This document shows, piece by piece, positions 43,239 to 50,820 of a stretch of 64,000 bases of DNA. Positions within the stretch are counted from its first letter, which is position 1. Every line of letters starts with the position of its first letter. Both the position numbers and the translations under genes were made by a program. The stretch is taken from positions 3,032,001 to 3,096,000 of the forward strand of contig CP020563.1 in assembly GCA_002082585.1 (NCBI GenBank), written 5' to 3'. The notes under the pieces are model-generated. The model searched no databases, was not told where the DNA came from, and worked only from the letters and a program-made list of their open reading frames with translations. This DNA is from Kitasatospora albolonga (GTDB lineage Bacteria; Actinomycetota; Actinomycetes; Streptomycetales; Streptomycetaceae).

Positions 43239-43742
43239 ATGACCACGGCATCCACCGGCGCGCCGCGCTGGCTCACCGACGAGGAGCAGCGCGTCTGGCG
43301 CGCCTATCTGCATGCCACCACGCTGCTGGAGGATCACCTCGACCGCCAGTTGCAGCGGGACGCGGGCATGCCGCACATCTACTACGGGCTGCTCGTCCAG
43401 CTCTCCCAGGCCCCCCGGCGCCGGATGCGGATGACCGAGCTCGCCAGGAACGTGAAGATCACCCGTTCCCGGCTCTCGCATGCCATCGCCCGGCTGGAGA
43501 AGAACGGCTGGGTGCGGCGCGAGGAGTGCCCGTCCGACAAGCGCGGGCAGAACGCGGTACTCACCGACGCGGGGTACGCGATGCTCGGCCGCTCGGCACC
43601 GGGCCATGTCGACGCCGTACGGCAGGCGATGTTCGACCGGCTCACCCCCGAGCAGGTGCGCAGCCTCGGCGACATCATGCGGGTGCTCGCCAGCGGGCTC
43701 GAACCGGAGGGTACGGACGCGGATCTGCCCTGGCTCCGCTGA
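43239..43742 (+). CDS. MarR-family transcriptional regulator
   Basis: A 167-residue winged-helix regulator. The recognition region MRMTELARNVKITRSRLSHAIARLEKNGWV is followed by the wing RREECPSDKRGQNAVLTDAG. The ATG at 43239 has TGGAG upstream; a GTG 9 bases earlier is possible. It is divergent from the extradiol dioxygenase gene and most likely controls it and itself through the intergenic palindromes. Confidence 0.93.
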   Translation: MTTASTGAPRWLTDEEQRVWRAYLHATTLLEDHLDRQLQRDAGMPHIYYGLLVQLSQAPRRRMRMTELARNVKITRSRLSHAIARLEKNGWVRREECPSDKRGQNAVLTDAGYAMLGRSAPGHVDAVRQAMFDRLTPEQVRSLGDIMRVLASGLEPEGTDADLPWLR

Positions 43743-43760
43743 GCGGCGGAACCAGGGCAG
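43725..43760. terminator. Terminator hairpin at marR end
   Basis: A 15-bp stem with one mismatch (43725-43739 with 43746-43760) spans the marR stop codon. It can also end the convergent DHA2 transcript. Confidence 0.6.
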
Positions 43761-43789
43761 CTCGACTCCCTCAGGGGGCCTCGGTGGCG

Positions 43790-45352
43790 TCAGTGGGCGA
43801 CGACCGGAATCCGGAACTCGTCCTCGGCGCCCTCGGCGCCCTCGATCCCTTCGGCGTTTCCGCCCCCGCCGGACGCGCCCGTTCCCGGGCGGCCGGTGTT
43901 GATCAGTACGGTCGCGATCACGGCGGCGGCGACGAGGATGCCGACCGCCCACCAGATCGCACTGGCGAAGCCGCTGACCATGGCCTGGAGCTCCAGGAGC
44001 TCCGGGTCCGTGGCGCGGGCCGCGTGGTCGGCGACGTACGCCGTGGTGGCACCCGCCGCGATGGTGTTCAGCAGGGCGGTACCGATGGCGCCGCCGACCT
44101 GCTGCGAGGTGTTGACCATCGCGGAGGCGACCCCCGCGTCACGCGGTTCGATGCCGTGCGTGGCCAGGGACATGGCCGGCATGAACGCCGTACCCATACC
44201 GAGGCCGAGCAGCAGCATGCCGGGCAGGATGACGGCCACGTAGCCGGTGTTCAGGTCCAGCTGGGTGAGGAGCAGCATGCCGACGGCGGCGACCAGGAAG
44301 CCGGGGCCCATGAGCAGGCGCGGCGGGACCCGGGTCATCAGGCGGGTGCCGATCTGGGTGGAGCCGGTGATCATGCCCGCGATCATCGGGAGGAAGGCGA
44401 AGCCGGTCGTGACCGGGGAGTACCCCTTCACGATCTGGAGGTAGTACGTCAGGAAGAGGAACAGCCCGAACATCGCGATGATGGCGAGCCCCAGCGAGAG
44501 GTAGACCCCGCCCCGGTTGCGCTCGGTCAGGACGCGCAGCGGCAGCAGCGGCGACTTCACCAGCGCCTCGGTCACGACGAAGGCGGCCAGCAGCACGGCG
44601 GCGGCGATGAACATGGCGACCGTCAGCCCGTCCGACCAGCCTGCCGACTCGGCGCGGGTGAAGCCGTAGACGAGGGCGACCAGGCCGAGCGTGGAGAGCA
44701 CGACGCCGGGGATGTCGAGCGGCGAGCGGTTGCGGGCGCCGGACGGCTCACGGATGACGAAGTACGCACCGGCGGCGGCGATCACGGCGAACGGGATGTT
44801 GACGAAGAACGTCCAGCGCCAGTTCAGGTACTCGGTGAGGACGCCGCCGAGGATCAGCCCGACCGCGCCGCCGCCACCGGCGATGGCCCCGTAGATGCCG
44901 AATGCCTTGGCGCGCTCCTTGGCGTCGGTGAACATCACGGCGAGCAGGGAGAGGGCCGCCGGGGCGAGCAGGGCCCCGAAGACACCTTGCAGGGCCCGGG
45001 AGCCGAACATCATCGCCTCGTTCTGGGCGGCCCCGCCGAGCGCGGAGGCCAGCGCGAAGCCGATCAGCCCGACGACGAAGGTGCGCTTGCGGCCCCAGAG
45101 GTCGGCGATCCGGCCGCCGAAGAGGAGGAGCCCGCCGAAGGCGAGGGCGTAGGCGGTGATGACCCACTGCTTGTTGCCCTCGGAGATGCCGAGGTCGGTC
45201 TGGGCGGAGGGCAGGGCGATGTTCACGATGGTCGCGTCGAGGACGACCATCAGCTGGGCGAGCGCGACGAAGGCCAGCGCCTTCCAGCGGCTGGGATCGG
45301 GAAGCCCGGTACCGGCCGTTCTCGACAGCGGGACGTCAGCGGTTTTTGACAT
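43790..45352 (-). CDS. DHA2-family MFS drug exporter (EmrB/QacA type)
   Basis: A 520-residue transporter of about 14 helices. Motif D1 is VVLDATIVNIALPS near 35, motif A GGRIADLWGRKRTFVVG near 80, motif C GLILGGVLTEYLNWRW near 150. The acidic C-terminus is cytoplasmic. It lies downstream of, and in the same direction as, a TetR gene 214 bases away; the gap has its own repeats and probably a promoter. It exports toxic organic molecules by proton antiport. Confidence 0.92.
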   Translation of the reverse strand: MSKTADVPLSRTAGTGLPDPSRWKALAFVALAQLMVVLDATIVNIALPSAQTDLGISEGNKQWVITAYALAFGGLLLFGGRIADLWGRKRTFVVGLIGFALASALGGAAQNEAMMFGSRALQGVFGALLAPAALSLLAVMFTDAKERAKAFGIYGAIAGGGGAVGLILGGVLTEYLNWRWTFFVNIPFAVIAAAGAYFVIREPSGARNRSPLDIPGVVLSTLGLVALVYGFTRAESAGWSDGLTVAMFIAAAVLLAAFVVTEALVKSPLLPLRVLTERNRGGVYLSLGLAIIAMFGLFLFLTYYLQIVKGYSPVTTGFAFLPMIAGMITGSTQIGTRLMTRVPPRLLMGPGFLVAAVGMLLLTQLDLNTGYVAVILPGMLLLGLGMGTAFMPAMSLATHGIEPRDAGVASAMVNTSQQVGGAIGTALLNTIAAGATTAYVADHAARATDPELLELQAMVSGFASAIWWAVGILVAAAVIATVLINTGRPGTGASGGGGNAEGIEGAEGAEDEFRIPVVAH

Positions 45353-45483
45353 GGGAGTAGCCACCTAAGGACTGAGGAGGGCGCCGAGGGCATGGCGAGG
45401 AGAGTCGCCGGCATGCGTCGGTCGGCGTACGCGTGATGGGGTAGGGGAGGAGTTGGAGTACGTGAACGTGTGGACTTAAGAAG

Positions 45484-45523
45484 GCGTCGGACTTACGGGG
45501 TTCGCGTCGGACTTACGGAGTTC
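45484..45523. repeat. 20-bp tandem repeat upstream of the DHA2 exporter
   Basis: GCGTCGGACTTACGGGGTTC (45484-45503) is followed directly by a copy with one change (45504-45523), and a third degenerate copy extends to about 45555. The repeats lie between tetR and the exporter and might be regulator sites, with two-turn spacing. Confidence 0.75.
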
Positions 45524-45566
45524 TCAGAAGGCTTCGGGCTTACGGGGTTACGGAGCCGGGCGGGCG

Positions 45567-46232
45567 TCAGTCGCGGCGCCTCAGGGTCTCCAGGGTCGCC
45601 GCCGATCCGGGCAGTACGGAGCGGGCCGGGGCCTCCAGCCCGTCCAGGAACAGCTGGAGGTGGCGGTGGGTGAAGCGGTCGATGTCCAGGCAGGCGGTGC
45701 CGGGCAGCGGCCGGGTGAGCTGGGAGAGGGCGACGAACACGTCACCGGCGGCGATGTCGGTACGGAGCCGCCCCGCGGACATGGCGCGCGACACGAGCCC
45801 CTGGACGGCCTCTTCGAGGCGCCCGCGCGCGGCGAGCAGTTCGGGGTGGTCCCGGTCGAAGACGCCGGAGAGCATCGGGCACAGGGCGCCGACCCGCTCG
45901 TCGGCGGCGGCGTGCACGAAACGGCTGAGCGCCGCGAACGGGTCGGCCTCCTCGGCGGCGGCCTCCTCGGCCCTCAGGGTCGTACGTGAGGTGACCGCGA
46001 GGACGACCTCATGGGTCAGGGCGGCCCGGTCGGGGAAGTTCCGGTAGAGCGTGGCGTTGCCGACGCCCGCCCGCCGGGCGACGTCGTCCAGCGCCACGTC
46101 CGGCCCGAACTCGACGAACAGCTCACGGGCCGCCGAGACGATCCGCTCACGGTTGCGCAGCGCGTCGGCCCTCGGCCGGGACGTACGGCGCGGGGCTGCC
46201 GGTGCGGTGGTGATGTCGTCGGCGGTTTCCAC
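45567..46232 (-). CDS. TetR-family transcriptional regulator
   Basis: A 221-residue regulator. The HTH occupies residues about 26-70 (RERIVSAARELFVEFG, DVALDDVARRAGVGNATLYRNFPDRAAL). The remainder is the ligand-binding helical domain, with a SBP_domain-like ending (FTHRHLQLFLDGLEA). The GTG start at 46232 has GGAAGGG about 10 bases upstream. It probably controls the exporter downstream. Confidence 0.92.
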   Translation of the reverse strand: METADDITTAPAAPRRTSRPRADALRNRERIVSAARELFVEFGPDVALDDVARRAGVGNATLYRNFPDRAALTHEVVLAVTSRTTLRAEEAAAEEADPFAALSRFVHAAADERVGALCPMLSGVFDRDHPELLAARGRLEEAVQGLVSRAMSAGRLRTDIAAGDVFVALSQLTRPLPGTACLDIDRFTHRHLQLFLDGLEAPARSVLPGSAATLETLRRRD

Positions 46233-46267
46233 GGCTGCGGACCCTTCCCTCTCTCGTGATGCACGGA

Positions 46268-46318
46268 ATGCGCGGATGTGCGGATGTGCGGGTGTGCGAA
46301 TGCTCGGGTGTGCGGCTG
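46268..46318. repeat. Octamer-like tandem repeat upstream of tetR
   Basis: Repeated units near TGCGGATG and GGTGTGCG run for about 50 bases just before the tetR leader. No gene lies between 46233 and 46561; the stretch also has a CCCCC/GGGGG stem near 46365-46380 and the dyad at 46422. Confidence 0.55.
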
Positions 46319-46421
46319 GACGGCTGGGCGGCCCCCATCCGTAACCGGGGACCATCCCCCCGTTTCAGGGGGACACCTCTGCAAACGGGGAGAGGCTCCC
46401 CGCTTATTTCCCCTTCGGCCA

Positions 46422-46435
46422 GTGACCTGGGTCAC
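46422..46435. promoter_or_regulatory. Candidate Crp-like site before the metalloprotease
   Basis: GTGACCTGGGTCAC is a 6-2-6 dyad that matches the reported Streptomyces Crp pattern GTG-N6-GNCAC. It lies 127 bases before the metalloprotease ATG, suitable for activation. Confidence 0.35.
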
Positions 46436-46561
46436 ACCACCCGACGGCGGAAATCCTCCGATCGGCGCACCCAGCGAGCGCCCCCCGGTCCCCCGGCACA
46501 GGCTGATCGCCAGAGCGCAGCCAGGGGTCGGCCGGCTGCCGCGGACCCCGAAGGCGCCTCT

Positions 46562-47839
46562 ATGCAGCAGCCCCGCCACCGGATACGCAGACACCGCCGC
46601 CCGATAGCCCTGACCGGCGCGACCGCCCTGGTCATAGCGGCCATGGCATCGGCGAGCACCACCCTCCCCGGGACCGGCCGGGCCACGGCGGGCCCGGCGG
46701 CCACCGCCCAGGACTCCGCGGTCGCCCCCTGCCGGATCGCCGCGGCCATGGGCGTCCAGATGTCGCTGGGGATGCCGACCCCGCCCGGTTACGCCCGCTC
46801 CACGGGCGAGGTCCGGGCGCTCAACCTGATGATCGACTTCCCGGACGCGGAGGCCACGGACCCGGCGGAGGACCGGTTCGCGGAGTTCTTCCCGCAGACC
46901 TCCGACTGGTTCACGACCAGCTCCTACGGCCGGCTCGACTACCGCCCCGAGGCCCCCGTCAAGGAGTGGCTGCGGATGCCGATGCCGTTCGCGGAGTACG
47001 GGATAGAGCGCGGCTCACCGTTCGAGCCGGGCTACCGGCAGCTGGTCGAGGACCTGGTGGAGGCCGCCGACCCGGACGTCGACTTCTCGGCGTACGACCT
47101 GGTCAACGTGCTGGTCACCCCCAACGCGGGGCCCTCCGCCCTGGACACCGTGCTGTCGGTGACCTTCTCCGGCAACGACGACGCCCCGCAGGCGGACGGC
47201 GTACCGCTGGCCAACATGTCCTTCGTCTACAGCCGCCAGGACGACGGCTCGGGGTCGTACGCGCAGACGGGCTACCGCGTCCTTCCGCACGAGAACGGCC
47301 ATGTCTTCGGCCTGCCCGACCTCTACACCATGGAGGGCGGCGGCTCGGTGGGGCACTGGGACATCATGTCCGAGGACTGGGGCGCCAACAACGACTTCCT
47401 GGGCTGGCACAAGTGGAAGCTCGGCTGGCTCGACAACGAGCAGATCAGCTGCGCCGCCCGGCCCGGCACCAGCGAACACACCCTCGGCCCGCTGGCCGTC
47501 GAGGGCGGCACCAAGCTCGCCTTCGTCCCACTGAGCGCCCAGTCCGGCTATGCCGTGGAGGTCCGTACGGAGGCGGGCAACGACGAGGCGGTCTGCCGCC
47601 CCGGGGTGCTGATCTACAAGGTCAGCTCCGACGTGGACACCGGCCAGGGCCCGGTCTCCGTCGCCGACGCCACCCAGGACAGCGGCGGCTGCACCCGGCG
47701 GCCCAACGTGCACGCGGAACTGTCGGACGCGCCGTTCCGGCCCGGCCAGACGTTCACCGACCGGGCCAACGGCGTACGGATCTCCGTGCTCGACGAGGAC
47801 GGCAACGGCAACTACCGGGTGCGGATCACCCGGCCGTGA
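46562..47839 (+). CDS. Secreted M6-family zinc metalloprotease
   Basis: A 425-residue precursor. Residues 1-45 make a signal peptide (RHRIRRHRR, then a hydrophobic core and ATAGPAATA). The zinc motif HENGH is at 243-247, inside LPHENGHVFGLPDLY, matching the immune-inhibitor-A/M6 pattern. A C-terminal beta domain (about 310-425) resembles the usual M6 accessory region with two likely disulfide cysteines. The DNA at 46562 begins with ATG after GAAGGCG. Function is extracellular proteolysis. Confidence 0.85.
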   Translation: MQQPRHRIRRHRRPIALTGATALVIAAMASASTTLPGTGRATAGPAATAQDSAVAPCRIAAAMGVQMSLGMPTPPGYARSTGEVRALNLMIDFPDAEATDPAEDRFAEFFPQTSDWFTTSSYGRLDYRPEAPVKEWLRMPMPFAEYGIERGSPFEPGYRQLVEDLVEAADPDVDFSAYDLVNVLVTPNAGPSALDTVLSVTFSGNDDAPQADGVPLANMSFVYSRQDDGSGSYAQTGYRVLPHENGHVFGLPDLYTMEGGGSVGHWDIMSEDWGANNDFLGWHKWKLGWLDNEQISCAARPGTSEHTLGPLAVEGGTKLAFVPLSAQSGYAVEVRTEAGNDEAVCRPGVLIYKVSSDVDTGQGPVSVADATQDSGGCTRRPNVHAELSDAPFRPGQTFTDRANGVRISVLDEDGNGNYRVRITRP

Positions 47840-47898
47840 CGTCGTCCGGCGGGCGCGGTCGCCCCGGCCGTGAGGCGGTCCGGCGTGAGGCGGGCAGT

Positions 47899-47927
47899 GG
47901 CCGTACGGATCATCCGGACGTACGGCC
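47899..47927. terminator. Hairpin between convergent genes
   Basis: GGCCGTACG and CGTACGGCC form a 9-bp stem with an 11-base loop. It spans the stop codon of the acyl-CoA ligase (47910-47912) and follows the metalloprotease by 60 bases. Confidence 0.55.
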
Positions 47928-49664
47928 GTCCGGCGGCTGCGGGGTGCGGGCGAGCGCGGCGGTCCGGAGTTCGCGCTTGAGGAGTTTCCCGGCCGCGTTG
48001 CGCCGAAGCGGCTCCCCGGTGAACAGCACCCGGGCCGGGACCTTGAACCCGGCGAGGGACCGGCCCACGTGCTCGCGCAGGGCGTCGGCGGTGGTCCCCG
48101 CGCCGGGACGCAGCCGGACGACGGCCGCGACCTCCTCCCCCAGCACCGGGTGCGGGAGGCCGAGGACGGCGGCGTCGAGCACGTCGGGGTGGTCGTGCAG
48201 GACGCCCTCGACCTCGACGCAGTACACGTTCTCGCCGCCCCGGATCACCATGTCCGTGAGCCGGTCGACGACCGCGATGCGCCCCTCGCGCCGTACGGCG
48301 AGGTCCCCCGTACGGAACCAGCCGTCCCGGAACGCCTCCCCGGTCGCGGCCGGGTCGCGCCAGTAGCCGCGGAACAGCGACTGCCCGCGCAGCCACAGCT
48401 CCCCCACCTCCCCCTCCGGCAGCTCCTGACCCGCCGCCCCGGCGATCCGGGCCTCGGTCACGGGGGTCGGGCGGCCGACGGCACCGGGGTCGGCGCGGTA
48501 CTCGGCGCCGATGTTCGCGAGGACGCCACCGCTGGTCTCGGTGAGGCCGTACCCGTTGCGGGGCTCGACGCGTTCGCCGTACCGGGCGGTGAGGCGGGCG
48601 ACCAGGGCGGGCGGGGCCGGGGCGCCGCCGGTGCTGAACAGGGTCAGGCCGCCCGGCTCGTCGCCCGTGCGCTCGGCGGCGTCCAGGAGCTGGAGGGCGG
48701 TCGTCGGCACCCCCGCGAAGTGGGTGACGCCGTGGGTACGGATGAGCCGGAGGGCCTCGTCCGCGTCCCACTTGTCCATCAGGACGAGGGTGCCGCCCGC
48801 CGCCATCACCCCGTAGAAGCTGGTGAACGCGGCCACGTGGAAGAAGGGGAACGTCATCAGCGAGACGGGGGCGGGTGCCGTGCCGGGGACGGCGTCCCTT
48901 CCGAGCGCGGAGTAGGCCGCCTGGTAGCGGGGGTTGAGCGCGGCCCCGGCCTGGGCGAGATGGGTGGCCACGGCGCCCTTGGGGCGGCCGGTGGTGCCGG
49001 AGGTGTAGAGGATCGTGGCGTCGTCCTCCGGCCGGGGCTCCACGTCCGGCGGCGCGGCCAGCGGATCGGGCGCGGGGAGGTCCTCGTACCGCTCGACGCG
49101 TACACCGTCGGGAAGCCCGTACTGCTCGACGCTTGCGGCGCCCGGGAGTTGGTGCTCCCCGGGAAGGCCCCGGAACAGCACCACGCGCGTCCCGCTCCGC
49201 CGCGCCCACCCCGCGACCCGCTCCAGCCGCTCCCCGTCCACGAGCAGCACCCCGGGCTCGCAGTCGTCGAGGGCGTGACGGAACTCGGCCTCGGTCCACC
49301 AGGAGTTGAGCGGTACGGCGACGAGTCCGGCCAACTGGGCGGCCCAGAAGGCGATCTGCCACTCGGGGTGGTTCCGCATCGCGATAACGGCCCGGTCGCC
49401 GGGGCGCAGCCCGTACTCCTGGCTCAGCCGGACGGCCAGCGCGGACGCGGCGGCGAAGAACTCCCCGTACGAGTAACGCCGTTCGCCCGCGATCAGGAAG
49501 GCGGTGTCACCGTACGCCCAGGTCGTCTCGATGAACTCCCGGAGCGTGCGCGGCCCGTCGGCGTACTCCAGCGTCCCCCGCTCGCCCCGCACCACGGCGA
49601 AGGGGGCGCCGGGGGCGGTGAGGAGGGCGTGAATGTGGTGGGCACGCTCGTCGGTGTGCGGCAC
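47910..49664 (-). CDS. Class I adenylate-forming acyl-CoA ligase
   Basis: A 584-residue ANL-family enzyme, probably a fatty-acyl- or aryl-CoA ligase. The P-loop-like YTSGTTGRPKG is near residue 220, GYGLTETSG near 370, FRTGDLAVRREG near 450 and the A10 lysine in RRNAAGKLLKRELR near 565. The first 40 residues are an extension. The GTG start at 49664 has AGAAAGG upstream. It lies 3 kb from the carboxylic acid reductase; a link to that biosynthetic locus is possible but orientation and the intervening F420 gene argue neither way. Confidence 0.88.
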   Translation of the reverse strand: MPHTDERAHHIHALLTAPGAPFAVVRGERGTLEYADGPRTLREFIETTWAYGDTAFLIAGERRYSYGEFFAAASALAVRLSQEYGLRPGDRAVIAMRNHPEWQIAFWAAQLAGLVAVPLNSWWTEAEFRHALDDCEPGVLLVDGERLERVAGWARRSGTRVVLFRGLPGEHQLPGAASVEQYGLPDGVRVERYEDLPAPDPLAAPPDVEPRPEDDATILYTSGTTGRPKGAVATHLAQAGAALNPRYQAAYSALGRDAVPGTAPAPVSLMTFPFFHVAAFTSFYGVMAAGGTLVLMDKWDADEALRLIRTHGVTHFAGVPTTALQLLDAAERTGDEPGGLTLFSTGGAPAPPALVARLTARYGERVEPRNGYGLTETSGGVLANIGAEYRADPGAVGRPTPVTEARIAGAAGQELPEGEVGELWLRGQSLFRGYWRDPAATGEAFRDGWFRTGDLAVRREGRIAVVDRLTDMVIRGGENVYCVEVEGVLHDHPDVLDAAVLGLPHPVLGEEVAAVVRLRPGAGTTADALREHVGRSLAGFKVPARVLFTGEPLRRNAAGKLLKRELRTAALARTPQPPDGRTSG

Positions 49665-49893
49665 GGGGGGCCTTTCTCGCGCTGGCTCGGTACGCGTGAC
49701 GTTATGCGGGCGGGGGCGGGGAGCCAAGGCGAGGAGGGCGGGTGGGGCCGCGAGGCATCCCGGGGTGGCTGGATTGAGCGCATTGGCCGGATTCAAGGGT
49801 ACGGTCCAGTGCTTTCCTGGCTCCGCGCCGGGGCGGGGGGTCAGTACTGTCGGGAGCGCCCGGGGAGCGGAAGCAAGGAATCTGGAGTCCGTC

Positions 49894-50799
49894 GTGCGCA
49901 TCAGCGTCTGTATCCTGCCCGACCGTCCGTTCCGGGAGGCGTCCGCGAGCTGGCGGCACGCCGAGGAGCTGGGCTTCCACGCCGCCTACAGCTACGACCA
50001 CATCACCTGGGCCGGACTGCCGGACAGTGCCTGGTACGGGGCGCTGCCCACGCTGACGGCCGCCGCCGGGGTCACCTCGCGGATCAGGCTCGGCACGCTG
50101 GTGACCTCGCCGAACTACCGCCACCCGGTCCCCCTCGCCCATGACGTCATCACGCTGGACTCCATCAGCGAGGGCCGCTTCGTCCTCGGCTTCGGCGCGG
50201 GGTCGCCGGACGCCGACGCCTTCGTGCTCGGCCAGGGCGAGCGCGGCAAGGGCTGGTCGGTGCAGGAACGCGGCGGCCGGTTCCGCGAGTCCGTGGAGCT
50301 CCTGGACCGGCTGCTGACCCGAACCCCCGACGGTGGCATGCGGACCACCTTCCTCGGCCGGTACTACGAGGCGATCGACGCCCGGCTGGAGCCGGGCTGC
50401 GTACAGCGGCCCAGGGTCCCCTTCGTCCTGGCGGCGAACGGTCCGCTGGGGATGGCGGCCGTCGCGCGGTACGGCGACTCGTGGGTCGTCACCGACCAGG
50501 GGGACGTGCCGAGGCCCGAACGGACCGCGTCCTGGACCTGGTCCGTGCTCGCGCGGCGCAGGGAACAGCTGGACGCGGCGTGCGAGCGGGAGGGCCGGGA
50601 CCCGAAGTCCCTGGGCCGTACGCTGCTGACCGGGTTCTCCCTGCTGCCCACGATGGAGTCCGCGCAGGCGTTCGCGGAGGTGGCGGGGCGGTGCGCGGAG
50701 CTGGGCTTCACCGAGATCGTGGTCCACTACCCGCGGGAGTCCGGGTTCTTCTCCGCGCCCCCGCGCGTCCTCGAGGAGATCGCGGCCGCGCACTGCTGA
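49894..50799 (+). CDS. LLM-class F420-dependent oxidoreductase (luciferase-like)
   Basis: A 301-residue TIM-barrel flavin/F420 oxidoreductase. AEELGFHAAYSYDHI, RLGTLVTSPNYRHPVPLAHDVITLDSISEGRFVLGFGAG and AANGPLGMAAVARYGDSWV are typical LLM blocks. Starts at GTG 49894 with TGGAG upstream. It could reduce or oxidise a metabolite with F420, possibly in the adjacent biosynthetic locus. It is convergent with the carboxylic acid reductase (21-base gap). Confidence 0.88.
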   Translation: MRISVCILPDRPFREASASWRHAEELGFHAAYSYDHITWAGLPDSAWYGALPTLTAAAGVTSRIRLGTLVTSPNYRHPVPLAHDVITLDSISEGRFVLGFGAGSPDADAFVLGQGERGKGWSVQERGGRFRESVELLDRLLTRTPDGGMRTTFLGRYYEAIDARLEPGCVQRPRVPFVLAANGPLGMAAVARYGDSWVVTDQGDVPRPERTASWTWSVLARRREQLDAACEREGRDPKSLGRTLLTGFSLLPTMESAQAFAEVAGRCAELGFTEIVVHYPRESGFFSAPPRVLEEIAAAHC

Positions 50800-50820
50800 G
50801 CACTCCTCGAACATCCTGTG

